Positions 7,973-16,296 of a stretch of 56,321 bases of DNA are shown here, in pieces. The stretch is from Acidimicrobiales bacterium. GTDB taxonomy: Bacteria; Actinomycetota; Acidimicrobiia; Acidimicrobiales; SZUA-35. Location of the stretch: positions 3,298 to 59,618 of the forward strand of contig JAHDCC010000017.1 in the NCBI GenBank assembly GCA_020630065.1. The letters are read 5' to 3'. The notes under the pieces are model-generated. The model saw nothing but the letters and a program-made list of their open reading frames with translations. It was not told the origin of the DNA and ran no database searches. A program made the position numbers and the translations under genes. Each line of letters opens with the position of its first letter. Positions within the stretch are counted from its first letter, which is position 1.

Positions 7973-10900
7973 ATGGCCCGCCGCCTGAAACGCTCGTTGG
8001 CAGACTTCACAAATGCAACGGCCACAACTCGGAATCTGCGTCGTGATCTTTGGGTCGTATACGGGGTTCCCATAGTTTGTGTGGCGGCGATCGTTATGTC
8101 ATGGGCTGGCCTTGACGTCTCGATCGGGGGAGGGGATGTCTCCCCGTTTGTCCGTGACGGATCGTGGAGTGAACGTGGCTCGTTTTGGAATCACAAGAAC
8201 ACGGGAGCTGGAGGAACTGCAGTAACAGCGGCTTCAACGATTGAAGCTGTCTGGGTGCAAATTGTTAGCGTATTTGGTGGTGGGATTGCGGTAGCGCAAC
8301 GACTGTTCTTTGTGGTCGAAGCTGCGATTTGTGTCGGAGGTGGCGTTCACGCTGCCCGGCTTGTCTGTAGCCATAGAGTGGCGATTATTGCCGGCGGGCT
8401 GTTGGCGTTCTTTAACCCGTTTGTACTTCTTCATTTACCTAACTTTTTGTTCCCATTGTCTATTGGCGTGCTCGGATTTCTTTTGGGAGAAGTGGCGCGG
8501 CGTATAGAAGGGAATGGGTCGGTTGTTCGCCTTGTGGTAGCCAGCCTTCCACTTATGTACCTTTCGACTAACCCTCCGCTGCTGGTCGTAATTGCCGGGT
8601 CGGTAATGGTCGCCGTAGTTGTACTGTTTTGGACCTCTGCCAACGTTTCTGCGGTGACGTTTCTTAACGTTTTTTTGCGTAGCGGGGCTGCGTTGTTGGC
8701 GGTCCATCTTTGGTGGGTTGTCCCTTCCGTAGTTGTCAACGTTGGTGGGTCGGAAGGGTCGGACTTTGCCGCTGAAACTAACGTGGATAATTGGAGGTGG
8801 GTGTATCAACAGAGTTTCTTACCTCAGGTAGTTTCGTTGACTGCTCATTGGGGTTGGGGGCAGCACGATATTTTTCCGTGGGGCGAGACCCTTGATAGGT
8901 GGGGCTGGTCGAGTTTTCGGTACATCACCCCGGCTTTGGCGTTGTGTGGGGTCGCCAGTGTCTACGCCTCGTCGAGGCGTCGGCAGGTTCGGTTTGGTTT
9001 GCTTGTTTTGTGTGTGGTTATTGTGATCGTCTGGTCTCAAGGCCTTCAGGAACCTTTTGGTTTCATCAACCGGTTTATGTTCGATCATGTGCCAGCGTGG
9101 TGGTTGTTTCGAGATCCGATCTCGAAGTTCGGGCCGTGTCTTGTCTTGTTGTATGTGATGTTGACAACTGCTGGTATCCAATGGTTGTCAACACTGAAAC
9201 CGAGCATTCGAGGCCTATCTGTTCGCCCCGTCTTCAAGACGGTTTTGTTTGGGGTGACCGCGCTGATGTTGTTGTTTCCTCTGCCGATGTATTCCGGTGA
9301 GGTTTTGTCCGGAAATGGTCGAGGGTTAGCGCCCTCTAAGGTGTCGATTCCGTCTGGTTGGTCAACGATCAGCGAGACGGTTTCCGAGTCGGCTAACCCG
9401 GGCAAGGTTTTGGTTGTTCCACTGAACAAGAGTTATCGGGTAGCCACGACGTGGGGTTACGATGGCGTCGACCTGGCCCCCCAGTTCTTCGATCGGCCGG
9501 TGCTTCAGGTTCTTCCCGGAGGGTACTATAGCGAACGTGCCGGGTATGCCCGGCTGCTTGGACGAGTCGAACAAGCCATGCTTGATGGTGATGTCGACGC
9601 CGTCGAACGTGGCGCCGCAGCGTTAGGGGTTTCTCATATCGTGGTTCGTCGCGATGTCGATCCGGGAACGCTCAAAGTGCGGTACGCCGACGCAGATCAA
9701 TTGTTTGATACCGCTCGTCGAATACCTGGGGCGGACATCGTCTACGACGGAGAGGTCGCCGCGGCGGTTGAGTTGTCGGCCGCCGACGGTGTGGTTCGAT
9801 GGTTTGGTGACGGGTTGGGCTTGGAAGGTTCACCAACGGCTGATCAGGTGGTAGCGGTATCGGCTCCAATAGTTTCGACTAGTCATGCGTCGGGCGAAGT
9901 TTGGGATATGGCATCGTTGGATGAGTCGAGAACGTTTCCTGTCGTTCAGTCTCGTGGACCATATCAGTTAAAGCTTGATGCGTTTTCTTCGGTGGCGGCC
10001 CGGCTGGAAAAAACGGTCTCTCAGGGGGCGTTGGGCATTAGCGTTGTGCCCGAATTAAACATCGACGTTAGTGGGCGGCCAGCTAGTTTTTCTCCTGTTA
10101 GCCATATTCCGATCGATAGTGTCGACGCTGACGATTCGTTGGGTTACCGGGTGGAGATCGACGGTGAAGCCTACACGGTTGGAGATCTGGTATCGGTCCG
10201 GCCCGGAGACGTTGTTGAGGTTTGGCAAGAGAACCAATCGGCCAGCCGAGGTCGATACTTGCTGGGTAGCGCTTTGGTCGCATCGGAGACTTCAGCTGCC
10301 ATCGATTTGCCGACGGGAACTCACACGATTTCGGCTGAGCTTCCACACGAACAAAACCGGGTCCAGACTTTTTCTCCAGTTCAACAGTGCAACGCTATCG
10401 ATGGGCGCACGCCAACTGAGGCGGGCATCAGAATGCTGTCGTTTGCAGACGGTTTTGAATTGGCGGCGAAGGCAAACAGTGCGTGTGTTATCGCCGATCT
10501 AGATCTCGTTGAGGGTGAGCGGTTTGAGCTGTCATTCGAGCACCGAAACCTAACCGATGGTGTAACCCGATTCTGTGTTTGGTCTGACACGAAACAACAG
10601 TGTTTGGCAAGTTCAGAGCTGGCAACTAGCAAGACCTGGCGTTCTGATGGTTCGACGTTTATGGTCGATGACCAATCGGAAGATGGTCGTCTGTATTTTT
10701 ATTCCGACGGTGAAGACGATGGGTCTGAAACAGTTGGACAGTTCCGTCAGATTGAGGTTCAAAAACATCGAAGTTCGGTTGTCTCTATTGAGCCAAAACA
10801 TCCGGTGGGGTTATTGCCGATCGAAGTTGATACGACTGGTCCGGCGTCGTGGGATATTGAGCTTTCGGGCGGATCAGGGTTCGTTACGCTCGCTGAGTCT

Positions 10901-11137
10901 TTTTCGGACAATTGGGAGTTAGGCGATGTTCCCGAAGGCTGGACAGTCGAGCCGGTGATGGTCGACGGCTGGGCGCAAGGTTGGAAGGTTGACGGAGATG
11001 GAGATGCCGTGATCTCGATTCGGCATTCGACTTCGCGGTACATGCGTTGGACGTTGTGGGTATCGTTGCTGGCGTTTGGTGGTTTGGTTTTCTGGGGAGT
11101 CTTTCGGCGTTCGCTTCGGTATCTTCCTGTGGCTTAG
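7973..11137 (+). CDS. very large GT-C-like membrane protein (AftD-like) with extracytoplasmic region
   Basis: A 1054-residue protein. The first ~450 residues hold about eleven hydrophobic helices with loops such as GGGDVSPFVRDGSW, LLAFFNPFVLLHLPN and AWWLFRDPISKFG. Residues ~450-1025 are soluble and rich in beta-type sequence with several Cys residues. One final helix (~1030-1047) precedes a basic tail (RRSLRYLPVA). This is the plan of lipid-linked-sugar-dependent GT-C enzymes of the AftD/DUF3367 kind in actinobacteria, which add arabinofuranose to cell-wall polysaccharide (family knowledge). Homology here is judged only from layout and short motifs, so the substrate is open. ATG 7973 lies 3 nt after the GT2 stop. 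The stop overlaps that of the convergent gene by 4 nt, marking the end of the operon. Confidence 0.55.
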   Translation: MARRLKRSLADFTNATATTRNLRRDLWVVYGVPIVCVAAIVMSWAGLDVSIGGGDVSPFVRDGSWSERGSFWNHKNTGAGGTAVTAASTIEAVWVQIVSVFGGGIAVAQRLFFVVEAAICVGGGVHAARLVCSHRVAIIAGGLLAFFNPFVLLHLPNFLFPLSIGVLGFLLGEVARRIEGNGSVVRLVVASLPLMYLSTNPPLLVVIAGSVMVAVVVLFWTSANVSAVTFLNVFLRSGAALLAVHLWWVVPSVVVNVGGSEGSDFAAETNVDNWRWVYQQSFLPQVVSLTAHWGWGQHDIFPWGETLDRWGWSSFRYITPALALCGVASVYASSRRRQVRFGLLVLCVVIVIVWSQGLQEPFGFINRFMFDHVPAWWLFRDPISKFGPCLVLLYVMLTTAGIQWLSTLKPSIRGLSVRPVFKTVLFGVTALMLLFPLPMYSGEVLSGNGRGLAPSKVSIPSGWSTISETVSESANPGKVLVVPLNKSYRVATTWGYDGVDLAPQFFDRPVLQVLPGGYYSERAGYARLLGRVEQAMLDGDVDAVERGAAALGVSHIVVRRDVDPGTLKVRYADADQLFDTARRIPGADIVYDGEVAAAVELSAADGVVRWFGDGLGLEGSPTADQVVAVSAPIVSTSHASGEVWDMASLDESRTFPVVQSRGPYQLKLDAFSSVAARLEKTVSQGALGISVVPELNIDVSGRPASFSPVSHIPIDSVDADDSLGYRVEIDGEAYTVGDLVSVRPGDVVEVWQENQSASRGRYLLGSALVASETSAAIDLPTGTHTISAELPHEQNRVQTFSPVQQCNAIDGRTPTEAGIRMLSFADGFELAAKANSACVIADLDLVEGERFELSFEHRNLTDGVTRFCVWSDTKQQCLASSELATSKTWRSDGSTFMVDDQSEDGRLYFYSDGEDDGSETVGQFRQIEVQKHRSSVVSIEPKHPVGLLPIEVDTTGPASWDIELSGGSGFVTLAESFSDNWELGDVPEGWTVEPVMVDGWAQGWKVDGDGDAVISIRHSTSRYMRWTLWVSLLAFGGLVFWGVFRRSLRYLPVA

Positions 11138-11721
11138 GTTTCGTTCTCTTTCAAAATCTGTTCTGCCAGATCCGCCATGCTGGCCTCTAAATTTTCGATT
11201 GTTGTGTCGGTGTCCAGCATTTCGCTGGTGGACGGTATTGGGTGGGTTTCGGGTTGGCGGTTGGTCGTAACCTGTGGTGGTTCCGGTTCGTTTTTCTTGG
11301 TTGTTATATCTGGGTTTGTGGTTGGTGTGGATGAGTCTCGTATAAACCAAATGAACGCCCAATAGACCCACTGTAAAAAACCGAATAGAGCAACGAAGAG
11401 TATTGGCTGGTTAACGAGGAGCCCAACGGCGAGTTCGGCGAGTAGTAGTGGGAAGATGGCGAACATTTGAAGACGGCGTTTTTTTGTCAACGACCAAAGG
11501 CTGATGGCGGCGATTGGGGCGGAGACAGCGACTGTTCCGAGTAGTCCTACGACGATGCTGCCCAGAATGAGAACGAGACGGGGTAGTTCGCGTAAGCCTT
11601 GAGGGTCGGGCGCTGTGTTGATGAACCCGGCGGCGGTAGCTGTTAGTAGTGTCCAGGTGATGGCAAATGGGATCATGTTCCACAGCAAGCTGCGCTGGGC
11701 AACTATGGGGGATTTATTCAT
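11134..11721 (-). CDS. four-helix membrane protein, function unknown
   Basis: A 195-residue protein with four hydrophobic segments: around SLLWNMIPFAITWTLLTATA, LVLILGSIVVGLLGTVAVSA, MFAIFPLLLAELAVGLLV and ILFVALFGFLQWVYWAFIWF. A long hydrophilic C-terminal tail rich in Thr, Pro and Glu follows, ending in a predicted helix (ENLEASMADLAEQILKE). I do not recognise a family. AAGGAAG lies about 8 nt before ATG 11721. A 27-codon frame (11801 down to 11718) ends in an ATGA overlap with this start and could couple translation, but it is too short to call. The gene ends convergently, 4 nt overlapping the large membrane protein, and lies downstream of the 57-residue membrane protein gene on the same strand. 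Confidence 0.65.
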   Translation of the reverse strand: MNKSPIVAQRSLLWNMIPFAITWTLLTATAAGFINTAPDPQGLRELPRLVLILGSIVVGLLGTVAVSAPIAAISLWSLTKKRRLQMFAIFPLLLAELAVGLLVNQPILFVALFGFLQWVYWAFIWFIRDSSTPTTNPDITTKKNEPEPPQVTTNRQPETHPIPSTSEMLDTDTTIENLEASMADLAEQILKENET

Positions 11722-11876
11722 ACCGCCGTCTTCCTTCGGGTAGCGTTGTTTGCGCTAGCCAAGTCGACCCAATGGTTGATGGTAGGCGAGATTGCTTTCA
11801 TCAGCAATTGGGTGTTGCTGTTTGGCCCGAAGTGGGTGAGTGGGCTTTGACAGCAGCGAAGCTGGTTTACTGCGAC

Positions 11877-12050
11877 TTAGTTGGTGGTTTTGTTGCGGTG
11901 CGATGCGAATGGGGCGAGAGCACAGATTATTGAAACGACCCACAGGCCTGCGCCGAGTGGGGCGTCGATATTCATGCCGACGTAGAACCCGAGGGCGAAT
12001 GTCACGGCGGAGAGTGTCCATGAAAGGTTGCTAAGAAGTTTGGTAGTCAT
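11877..12050 (-). CDS. 57-residue membrane protein next to truncated haemoglobin
   Basis: A short gene encoding 57 residues, starting MTTKLLSNLSWTLSAVTFAL and ending SHRNKTTN. Two hydrophobic helices (about residues 8-25 and 34-48) are separated by a short loop (GMNIDAPLG). CAAGG stands about 7 nt before ATG 12050. It is transcribed divergently from the truncated haemoglobin gene across a region with a 22-bp palindrome (12096-12117), whose twin abuts another two-helix membrane protein gene (12712-12948). The shared operator design suggests the three genes form one regulon. Reading frame, ribosome binding site and membrane character support a real gene; the function is unknown. Confidence 0.6.
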   Translation of the reverse strand: MTTKLLSNLSWTLSAVTFALGFYVGMNIDAPLGAGLWVVSIICALAPFASHRNKTTN

Positions 12051-12095
12051 CTCTGGCCTTGAGGGTACTGCGTTGACCGTAGCCTAGGGATTTAT

Positions 12096-12117
12096 ATTTA
12101 TATAGTGTAATGTAAAT
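12096..12117. promoter_or_regulatory. operator-like palindrome between 57-residue membrane protein and globin genes
   Basis: ATTTATAT-N6-ATGTAAAT, arms 12096-12103 and 12110-12117, one mismatch between arms. Same arm length, spacer and half-site (ATTTACAC/T) as the perfect palindrome at 12949-12970. It lies in the divergent promoter region, 46 nt from the 57-residue gene start and 20 nt from a strong ribosome binding site on the other strand. A common repressor is inferred; its family is not identifiable. Confidence 0.55.
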
Positions 12118-12136
12118 ATTGAAGGAAAGGGTCAGC

Positions 12137-12199
12137 ATGGTTCGTTGGATCGCTCCCGCTTGGTTCGGGTTGGTTGCAGACGTTATGCATCGTGGTTGA
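12137..12199 (+). CDS. possible 20-codon leader peptide ahead of truncated haemoglobin
   Basis: ATG 12137 is preceded by a very good ribosome binding site (AAGGAAAGG, 12122-12130) and encodes the hydrophobic, Trp-containing peptide MVRWIAPAWFGLVADVMHRG before TGA. It is in a different frame from the globin, which starts 57 nt further on. It may be a leader peptide, a tiny membrane peptide, or the remains of the globin's original 5' end after a frameshift. Short length keeps confidence low. Confidence 0.3.
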   Translation: MVRWIAPAWFGLVADVMHRG

Positions 12200-12255
12200 G
12201 TCGGTCATGGCTTACTTTTCTTGCGTGGTTTGGTTTTCGGTCGGGGGTGTGTCTG

Positions 12256-12675
12256 ATGGAATGTGAGTCGAAAGTAGATCTGGTTTCGTCCGATGAGGTG
12301 GCCGAGTTGGTGCGCCGGTTTTACCGGGACGTTGCTCAAGACGACGTGTTGGGTCCGATATTCAACGATGTTGCCCAGGTCGACTGGTCTGAGCATCTGC
12401 CCAAAATAACCGCCTTCTGGAGCCGATTTTTGTTCGGAACTGAAGGGTATACGGGAAACCCATTTCGGGAACATTCAAAGGTGCACGCCCGCAGTCCGTT
12501 TACGCCCGCCCACTTCCAGCGATGGCTCGAGCTGTTTAACGAAACGTTGGACGGTGGCTGGAGGGGTCCAAACGTCGAACGGGTTCGAGTTCTGGCGGAC
12601 AATGTGGCCAAAGTTCACGGTAAACATCTAGGCAGGGAACTGAATCAGTTTAGGTCCGTCGGCGACGATTCCTAA
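12256..12675 (+). CDS. truncated haemoglobin, group III-like
   Basis: A protein of about 139 residues matching group III (P) truncated haemoglobins: VAELVRRFYRDVAQDDVLGPIF in helices A-B, HLPKITAFWSRFLFGTEGYTG in C-E, and HSKVHARSPFTPAHFQRWLELF, which carries the candidate proximal histidine and the conserved WLELF helix, then VLADNVAKVHGKHLG. Family knowledge: group III globins such as Campylobacter Ctb are linked to oxygen and nitric-oxide or nitrosative-stress handling. The frame is open further 5' to 12145, but those residues are not globin-like, so I placed the start at ATG 12256; GTG 12247 is an alternative. No good ribosome binding site precedes 12256, while one precedes the upstream leader peptide, so translation may be coupled. 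It faces the 78-residue membrane protein gene convergently. Confidence 0.8.
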   Translation: MECESKVDLVSSDEVAELVRRFYRDVAQDDVLGPIFNDVAQVDWSEHLPKITAFWSRFLFGTEGYTGNPFREHSKVHARSPFTPAHFQRWLELFNETLDGGWRGPNVERVRVLADNVAKVHGKHLGRELNQFRSVGDDS

Positions 12676-12711
12676 TTCTCTTCGACGATCGACAGTCGCT
12701 GGTTGTTTTGG

Positions 12712-12948
12712 CTAGTGGGGTGATTGGCGATTCGACCAGATTGAGCCTGCGATCATCGTCCCGAATCCAGGGCCACCCCATGATGCGCAGAATGCGCCGA
12801 GTCCGATTCCATTCCAGAGGTCGCCGGTAAAGGCCCACATCGGCGCGCAGCACCCGGCAAAAAAGGCTACAGACGTCCACCAGATCGAGATGATGGCGAG
12901 TCGGCTAAACGCCGTCTCTTTTGTCGATTCATGACTAGAAATATTCAT
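12712..12948 (-). CDS. 78-residue membrane protein, probably leaderless
   Basis: A 78-residue protein with two hydrophobic helices (LAIISIWWTSVAFFAGCCAP and IGLGAFCASWGGPGFGTMIAG), a CC pair and many aromatic residues. No family recognised. The start ATG is 12948, and the perfect palindrome 12949-12970 begins at the very next base, leaving no room for a ribosome binding site, so a leaderless transcript is likely (common in actinobacteria). It is convergent with the globin gene and resembles in size and layout the 57-residue membrane protein on the other side of it. Co-regulation with the globin is inferred from the paired palindromes. Confidence 0.65.
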   Translation of the reverse strand: MNISSHESTKETAFSRLAIISIWWTSVAFFAGCCAPMWAFTGDLWNGIGLGAFCASWGGPGFGTMIAGSIWSNRQSPH

Positions 12949-12970
12949 ATTTACACCATACAGTGTAAAT
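12949..12970. promoter_or_regulatory. perfect operator-like palindrome at the 78-residue membrane protein start
   Basis: ATTTACAC-N6-GTGTAAAT, arms 12949-12956 and 12963-12970, an 8-bp perfect inverted repeat with a 6-nt spacer. It directly abuts the start codon of the minus-strand gene, so binding there would block transcription. Same architecture as the site at 12096-12117. Confidence 0.6.
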
Positions 12971-13140
12971 AATAACCCCAGAGAATCGAGAGCAAATCAA
13001 GGTTCCAAACAAAGCTTCATCCATGACCGTGTCGTCATCGGACAACCGGCAAATCGCACAATAACGACCTAATTGAATGTGCGAATAGTCCCTCAAGGGC
13101 GGCACTGTGAACTGCTATATTTCTATTCTCCCCTGCTCCG

Positions 13141-13169
13141 TGGTGAACCCACGCTCGATGGGTTCACCA
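13141..13169. promoter_or_regulatory. 11-bp inverted repeat upstream of the amidase-nitrile hydratase operon
   Basis: TGGTGAACCCA (13141-13151) and TGGGTTCACCA (13159-13169) form a perfect inverted repeat with a 7-nt spacer, 37 nt before the amidase start. Both flanking genes are transcribed away from this region, so a terminator is not needed here. An operator or a leader RNA hairpin is more likely. The rest of the 236-nt gap (12971-13206) holds no gene that I can see. Confidence 0.45.
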
Positions 13170-13206
13170 GCGGGAACACACTCCAGAGCCCAAGAGAGCC
13201 AAACCA

Positions 13207-14613
13207 TTGAACTTCGAAACCTTAGAAGAAATCTCGACGAATCTGTCTTTGGGGCGCTACTCATCCGAAGAACTCTGTCGAGTCACACTCGAAGGTATCA
13301 AGACAACAAACCCGGTAATCGGGGCCTACAGCGATGTTCTAGACGAGACCGCAATCGCTGAATCGGTGGCCTCCGACAAACGCCGAATAGCCGGTCAGCT
13401 GCGCGGGAAACTTGACGGAGTGCCGATAGCGGTCAAAGACCTCGTCGATACCAGCCCAGCGATTTGTCGCGCAGGGCTAGACGTCTCAGCTACGTATCGT
13501 CCACCTGGTGACGCCAACGTCGTACAGTCACTACGAAACGCAGGTGCCGTAATAATCGGGGTCACAGAAACCGATCGAGGCGCGTTCGGCACAACAACGT
13601 TGCAGGTGGTCAACCCGACAGCTTCAACACAGATAGTCGGCGGGTCAAGTGGAGGATCAGGAGCCGCCGTGGCGGCAGGTCTAGCCTTTGGAGCGATCGG
13701 CACCGACACCGGGGGAAGTATCCGAATCCCTTCAGCATGTTGCTCGATATCCGGATTCAAACCAACGTGGGGTCGCGTCGACCAATCTGGGGTTCGACCC
13801 TTGGCGCACGCCTACGACCATGTCGGTCCGATGGCGAGAAACGTCAGAGGTCTTCAAGCACTGCAAACCGTTATCGACCCCGCCCTTACTCACGAACCAG
13901 CCAACGCTGCCAAGCTGACAATCGGCATCGACGAACAGTACTACCGGGATGCCAACGACCACATGCACAACATGATGTCCCACGTCATCGATACGTTGGA
14001 AAAAGCTGGCCACAAGATGCGGACAGTATCGCTAACCCAGCCAGACGATGTACTCGAATTTCATATGGTCAACGTCTGTAAAGACGCCGCTGACTATCAC
14101 ACCAAACGGTACGCAGATGTATGGACCCGCTATCCCGAAATCGCCCGAGACGCCATCAAATTTGGCCTACAAATCGACCACGACAACTACAGTGCAGCCC
14201 AACAAAAACGAGCAGTAGCTCGTCGACAACTCGACGAGATCTTTGAAGACGTCGACATCATTGTTTCCCCAACGCTCCCAGTCGACGCACCAAACCGAGA
14301 AGCGGAGACGGTCAATGTTGGTGGCATTCCTCGCGGGATTTTGGAAACAACGGTTCGGTACACAGCCTTGTTTAACCAAACCGGCCATCCCGTAGTTTCG
14401 CTACCGGCGCATATTGGCGGACGAGGAACGGCTGCAAGCATACAACTCGTAGGACCCGCAAACGGAGACGGGCGTCTCCTAGCGATCGCTCAGAACATAG
14501 AAGATACTTTGGATGTGCAGATTGACTACCAATCGTTGGTCGAACGTAACAGCGACCGTCTCCAAGCTTGGTCGGCAACAATAGAGTATCTTGGAGATCC
14601 ACATGAACAATAA
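13207..14613 (+). CDS. amidase (amidase-signature family), nitrile pathway
   Basis: A 468-residue amidase-signature hydrolase that should convert the amide made by the adjacent nitrile hydratase to carboxylate and ammonia. The Ser-cisSer-Lys triad is visible: Lys77 in GVPIAVKD, the SS pair at 147-148 in [12 protein letters not shown], and nucleophile Ser171 in [27 protein letters not shown] and [15 protein letters not shown] are also typical. The length is normal for the family. The start is TTG 13207; no better in-frame start is seen and no strong ribosome binding site precedes it. It overlaps the nitrile hydratase alpha gene by 11 nt, so translation is coupled. Amide specificity (aliphatic, aromatic or enantioselective) cannot be inferred. 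Confidence 0.88.
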   Translation: MNFETLEEISTNLSLGRYSSEELCRVTLEGIKTTNPVIGAYSDVLDETAIAESVASDKRRIAGQLRGKLDGVPIAVKDLVDTSPAICRAGLDVSATYRPPGDANVVQSLRNAGAVIIGVTETDRGAFGTTTLQVVNPTASTQIVGGSSGGSGAAVAAGLAFGAIGTDTGGSIRIPSACCSISGFKPTWGRVDQSGVRPLAHAYDHVGPMARNVRGLQALQTVIDPALTHEPANAAKLTIGIDEQYYRDANDHMHNMMSHVIDTLEKAGHKMRTVSLTQPDDVLEFHMVNVCKDAADYHTKRYADVWTRYPEIARDAIKFGLQIDHDNYSAAQQKRAVARRQLDEIFEDVDIIVSPTLPVDAPNREAETVNVGGIPRGILETTVRYTALFNQTGHPVVSLPAHIGGRGTAASIQLVGPANGDGRLLAIAQNIEDTLDVQIDYQSLVERNSDRLQAWSATIEYLGDPHEQ

Positions 14614-15226
14614 CGACGGTTTAGGTAAATCTGACGGGGAACCCCACACTCACGATCCGTCGGAGAAAGGCGCTGCCCGGCGTGTGCAGGCGTTGGAAGA
14701 GGTAGCAATCGCCAAAGGTCTTGTTGACCCGCAAGCGCTCGATGAGATCATCGAATACTACGAACGTGAGACTGGACCTCGGAACGGAGCGTCTGTGGTG
14801 GCGAAGGCCTGGGTGGAGCCCGACTACAAGACCTGGTTGTTGGGTAACGGTACCGAAGCGATAAATCATCTTGGGTTTAGTGGCTTTCAAGGTGAACACA
14901 TTAAGGTCGTTGAGAACACTCATGAAGTCCATAATGTGGTCGTCTGTACACTGTGTTCTTGCTATCCATGGCCGGTTCTCGGCTTGGCTCCGTCCTGGTA
15001 TAAGAGTTCTGCATACCGATCGCGTGTTGTGCGTGAACCAAGGTCCGTATTGAGTGAATTTGGGTTAGAAGTTCCGGATGAGGTGCGAGTAGAAGTTTGG
15101 GACAGTACAGCAGAAGTGCGCTATTTGGTGTTGCCTCAACGGCCTCCTGGAACTAACGATCTTACGGAAGCGGAGCTGGCCGGGCTCGTCACCCGCAATG
15201 GCATGATCGGGACAGCGCTCGTGTAG
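14603..15226 (+). CDS. nitrile hydratase alpha subunit, cobalt type
   Basis: A 207-residue alpha subunit of nitrile hydratase, which hydrates nitriles to amides in the cytosol as an alpha-beta heterodimer. The metal-claw motif is CTLCSC at residues 115-120: Cys115, Cys118 and Cys120 with Ser119. Thr at position 2 (VCTLCSC) is the signature of the cobalt class, whereas iron enzymes have VCSLCSC (family knowledge). Cys118 and Cys120 are the cysteines oxidised in known enzymes. [15 protein letters not shown] and [17 protein letters not shown] also follow the family. ATG 14603 is preceded by GGAG at 6 nt; a TTG at 14591 is less likely. It overlaps the amidase gene by 11 nt. Confidence 0.95.
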   Translation: MNNNDGLGKSDGEPHTHDPSEKGAARRVQALEEVAIAKGLVDPQALDEIIEYYERETGPRNGASVVAKAWVEPDYKTWLLGNGTEAINHLGFSGFQGEHIKVVENTHEVHNVVVCTLCSCYPWPVLGLAPSWYKSSAYRSRVVREPRSVLSEFGLEVPDEVRVEVWDSTAEVRYLVLPQRPPGTNDLTEAELAGLVTRNGMIGTALV

Positions 15227-15263
15227 CGGAGCCTGATCGTAACGCATAAAAGAAGGTGTACTT

Positions 15264-15926
15264 ATGGACGGAATCCATGACATGGGGGGAATGCACGGTT
15301 TTGGTCGCATCCCAATTGAAGATGACTATGTCTTTGACTCTGACTGGCAACGCCGGTCGTTCGCATTGGCTGAAGCCCTAGCTCCTATCACGCCTTTTGG
15401 CACCGACGAACACCGGCAAGCAATAGAGCGAATCCCACCGAGTGACTATCTTAAGCTTGACTATTTTGAGAAGTGGGCGGTAGCTACCGAATCTCTTCTC
15501 AAGCAAGCAGGACACATCAGTCAGGACGAACTGGATGTAGGGGCGAAACTTTTCCACGCAGACGTTGGCGACAGATCGCCAGTCACGGGTCCCGAATTGG
15601 TCCAAGCAATGAAACAGGGGGTGCCACTGAAGTTCCCAGATGACAGTCAACCCCAACGTTTCTCCGAAGGTGATGTTGTTCTGGTGAGTTCAGAAAGTCC
15701 GTACCTTCACACCCGACTGCCTCGTTACGTTCGAGGGAAAACCGGCTTGGTTGCGAGTGCCGAAGGGGTTTTTGCGTTTCCGGATGCTGCGGTTGGTGGC
15801 GTTGGTGCACCAAGACAGCATTGTTACACCGTCGCATTCTCTAGTGAAACGTTGTGGGGTCGTGAAGCGGAACCAAACGAAGTGATCCACCTAGATCTTT
15901 GGGAGTCATATCTTGAACCAGCTTGA
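15264..15926 (+). CDS. nitrile hydratase beta subunit
   Basis: A 220-residue beta subunit with the canonical N-terminus MDGIHDMGGMHGFGRI and the C-terminal SH3-like domain: FSEGDVVLV, then TRLPRYVRGKTGLV, where the two conserved Arg residues contact the oxidised cysteines of the alpha claw in known structures, and HCYTVAFSSETLWG to the end. AGAAGG lies 7 nt before ATG 15264, giving a 37-nt gap after the alpha gene. The alpha-then-beta order differs from the beta-then-alpha order that I recall as common for cobalt enzymes. Confidence 0.95.
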   Translation: MDGIHDMGGMHGFGRIPIEDDYVFDSDWQRRSFALAEALAPITPFGTDEHRQAIERIPPSDYLKLDYFEKWAVATESLLKQAGHISQDELDVGAKLFHADVGDRSPVTGPELVQAMKQGVPLKFPDDSQPQRFSEGDVVLVSSESPYLHTRLPRYVRGKTGLVASAEGVFAFPDAAVGGVGAPRQHCYTVAFSSETLWGREAEPNEVIHLDLWESYLEPA

Positions 15927-16227
15927 CCGGCATAGCCCCGTCGTGGCAACGGCCATACAAAGTATTCCAACGGTCGAACAAGGTTCACCGTTGTTTGGTG
16001 CGCCGTGGCAGGCGAAGGTATTTGCTTTGGTAGTTTCGCTCGTCGAAACTGGACAGTTTGAATGGGTTGACTTTCAACAGCATCTGGTTGAAGAAGTCGA
16101 GTGCACGACAATTGCTGGAGCCACCGCCGAAGAAATCAGCGAACAGTACTTTGAATGTTGGCTTCGAGCGGCCGAACGTGTTCTGGAAAATGAGGCACTT
16201 GTCGTCGAATCAGACCTAAGAAGATAG
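15913..16227 (+). CDS. nitrile hydratase accessory (activator) protein
   Basis: A 104-residue protein homologous to the N-terminal part of beta subunits: SPLFGAPWQAKVFALVVSLVETGQFEWVDF and EISEQYFECWLRAAERVL. It matches the small accessory proteins (P14K/NhlE-type) that associate with the alpha subunit and help insert cobalt and oxidise the claw cysteines (family knowledge). It starts at TTG 15913 inside the last codons of the beta gene (14-nt overlap). No separate cobalt transporter or CobW-like chaperone is visible nearby. It is the last gene of the plus-strand block; about 70 nt separate it from the convergent pucR-type gene. Confidence 0.85.
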   Translation: MNQLDRHSPVVATAIQSIPTVEQGSPLFGAPWQAKVFALVVSLVETGQFEWVDFQQHLVEEVECTTIAGATAEEISEQYFECWLRAAERVLENEALVVESDLRR

Positions 16228-16296
16228 CTGACATGATTGAAGACTCTACGATATGTGCATCACTTGGTGTTGTCGCCGAGCCGGATCATCTGAAAG

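Noticed and set aside
11718-11801. 27-codon minus-strand frame coupled (ATGA) to the four-helix membrane protein gene
   Set aside because: Overlap is suggestive of coupling but length and composition are too weak to call a gene; mentioned with the neighbouring entry.
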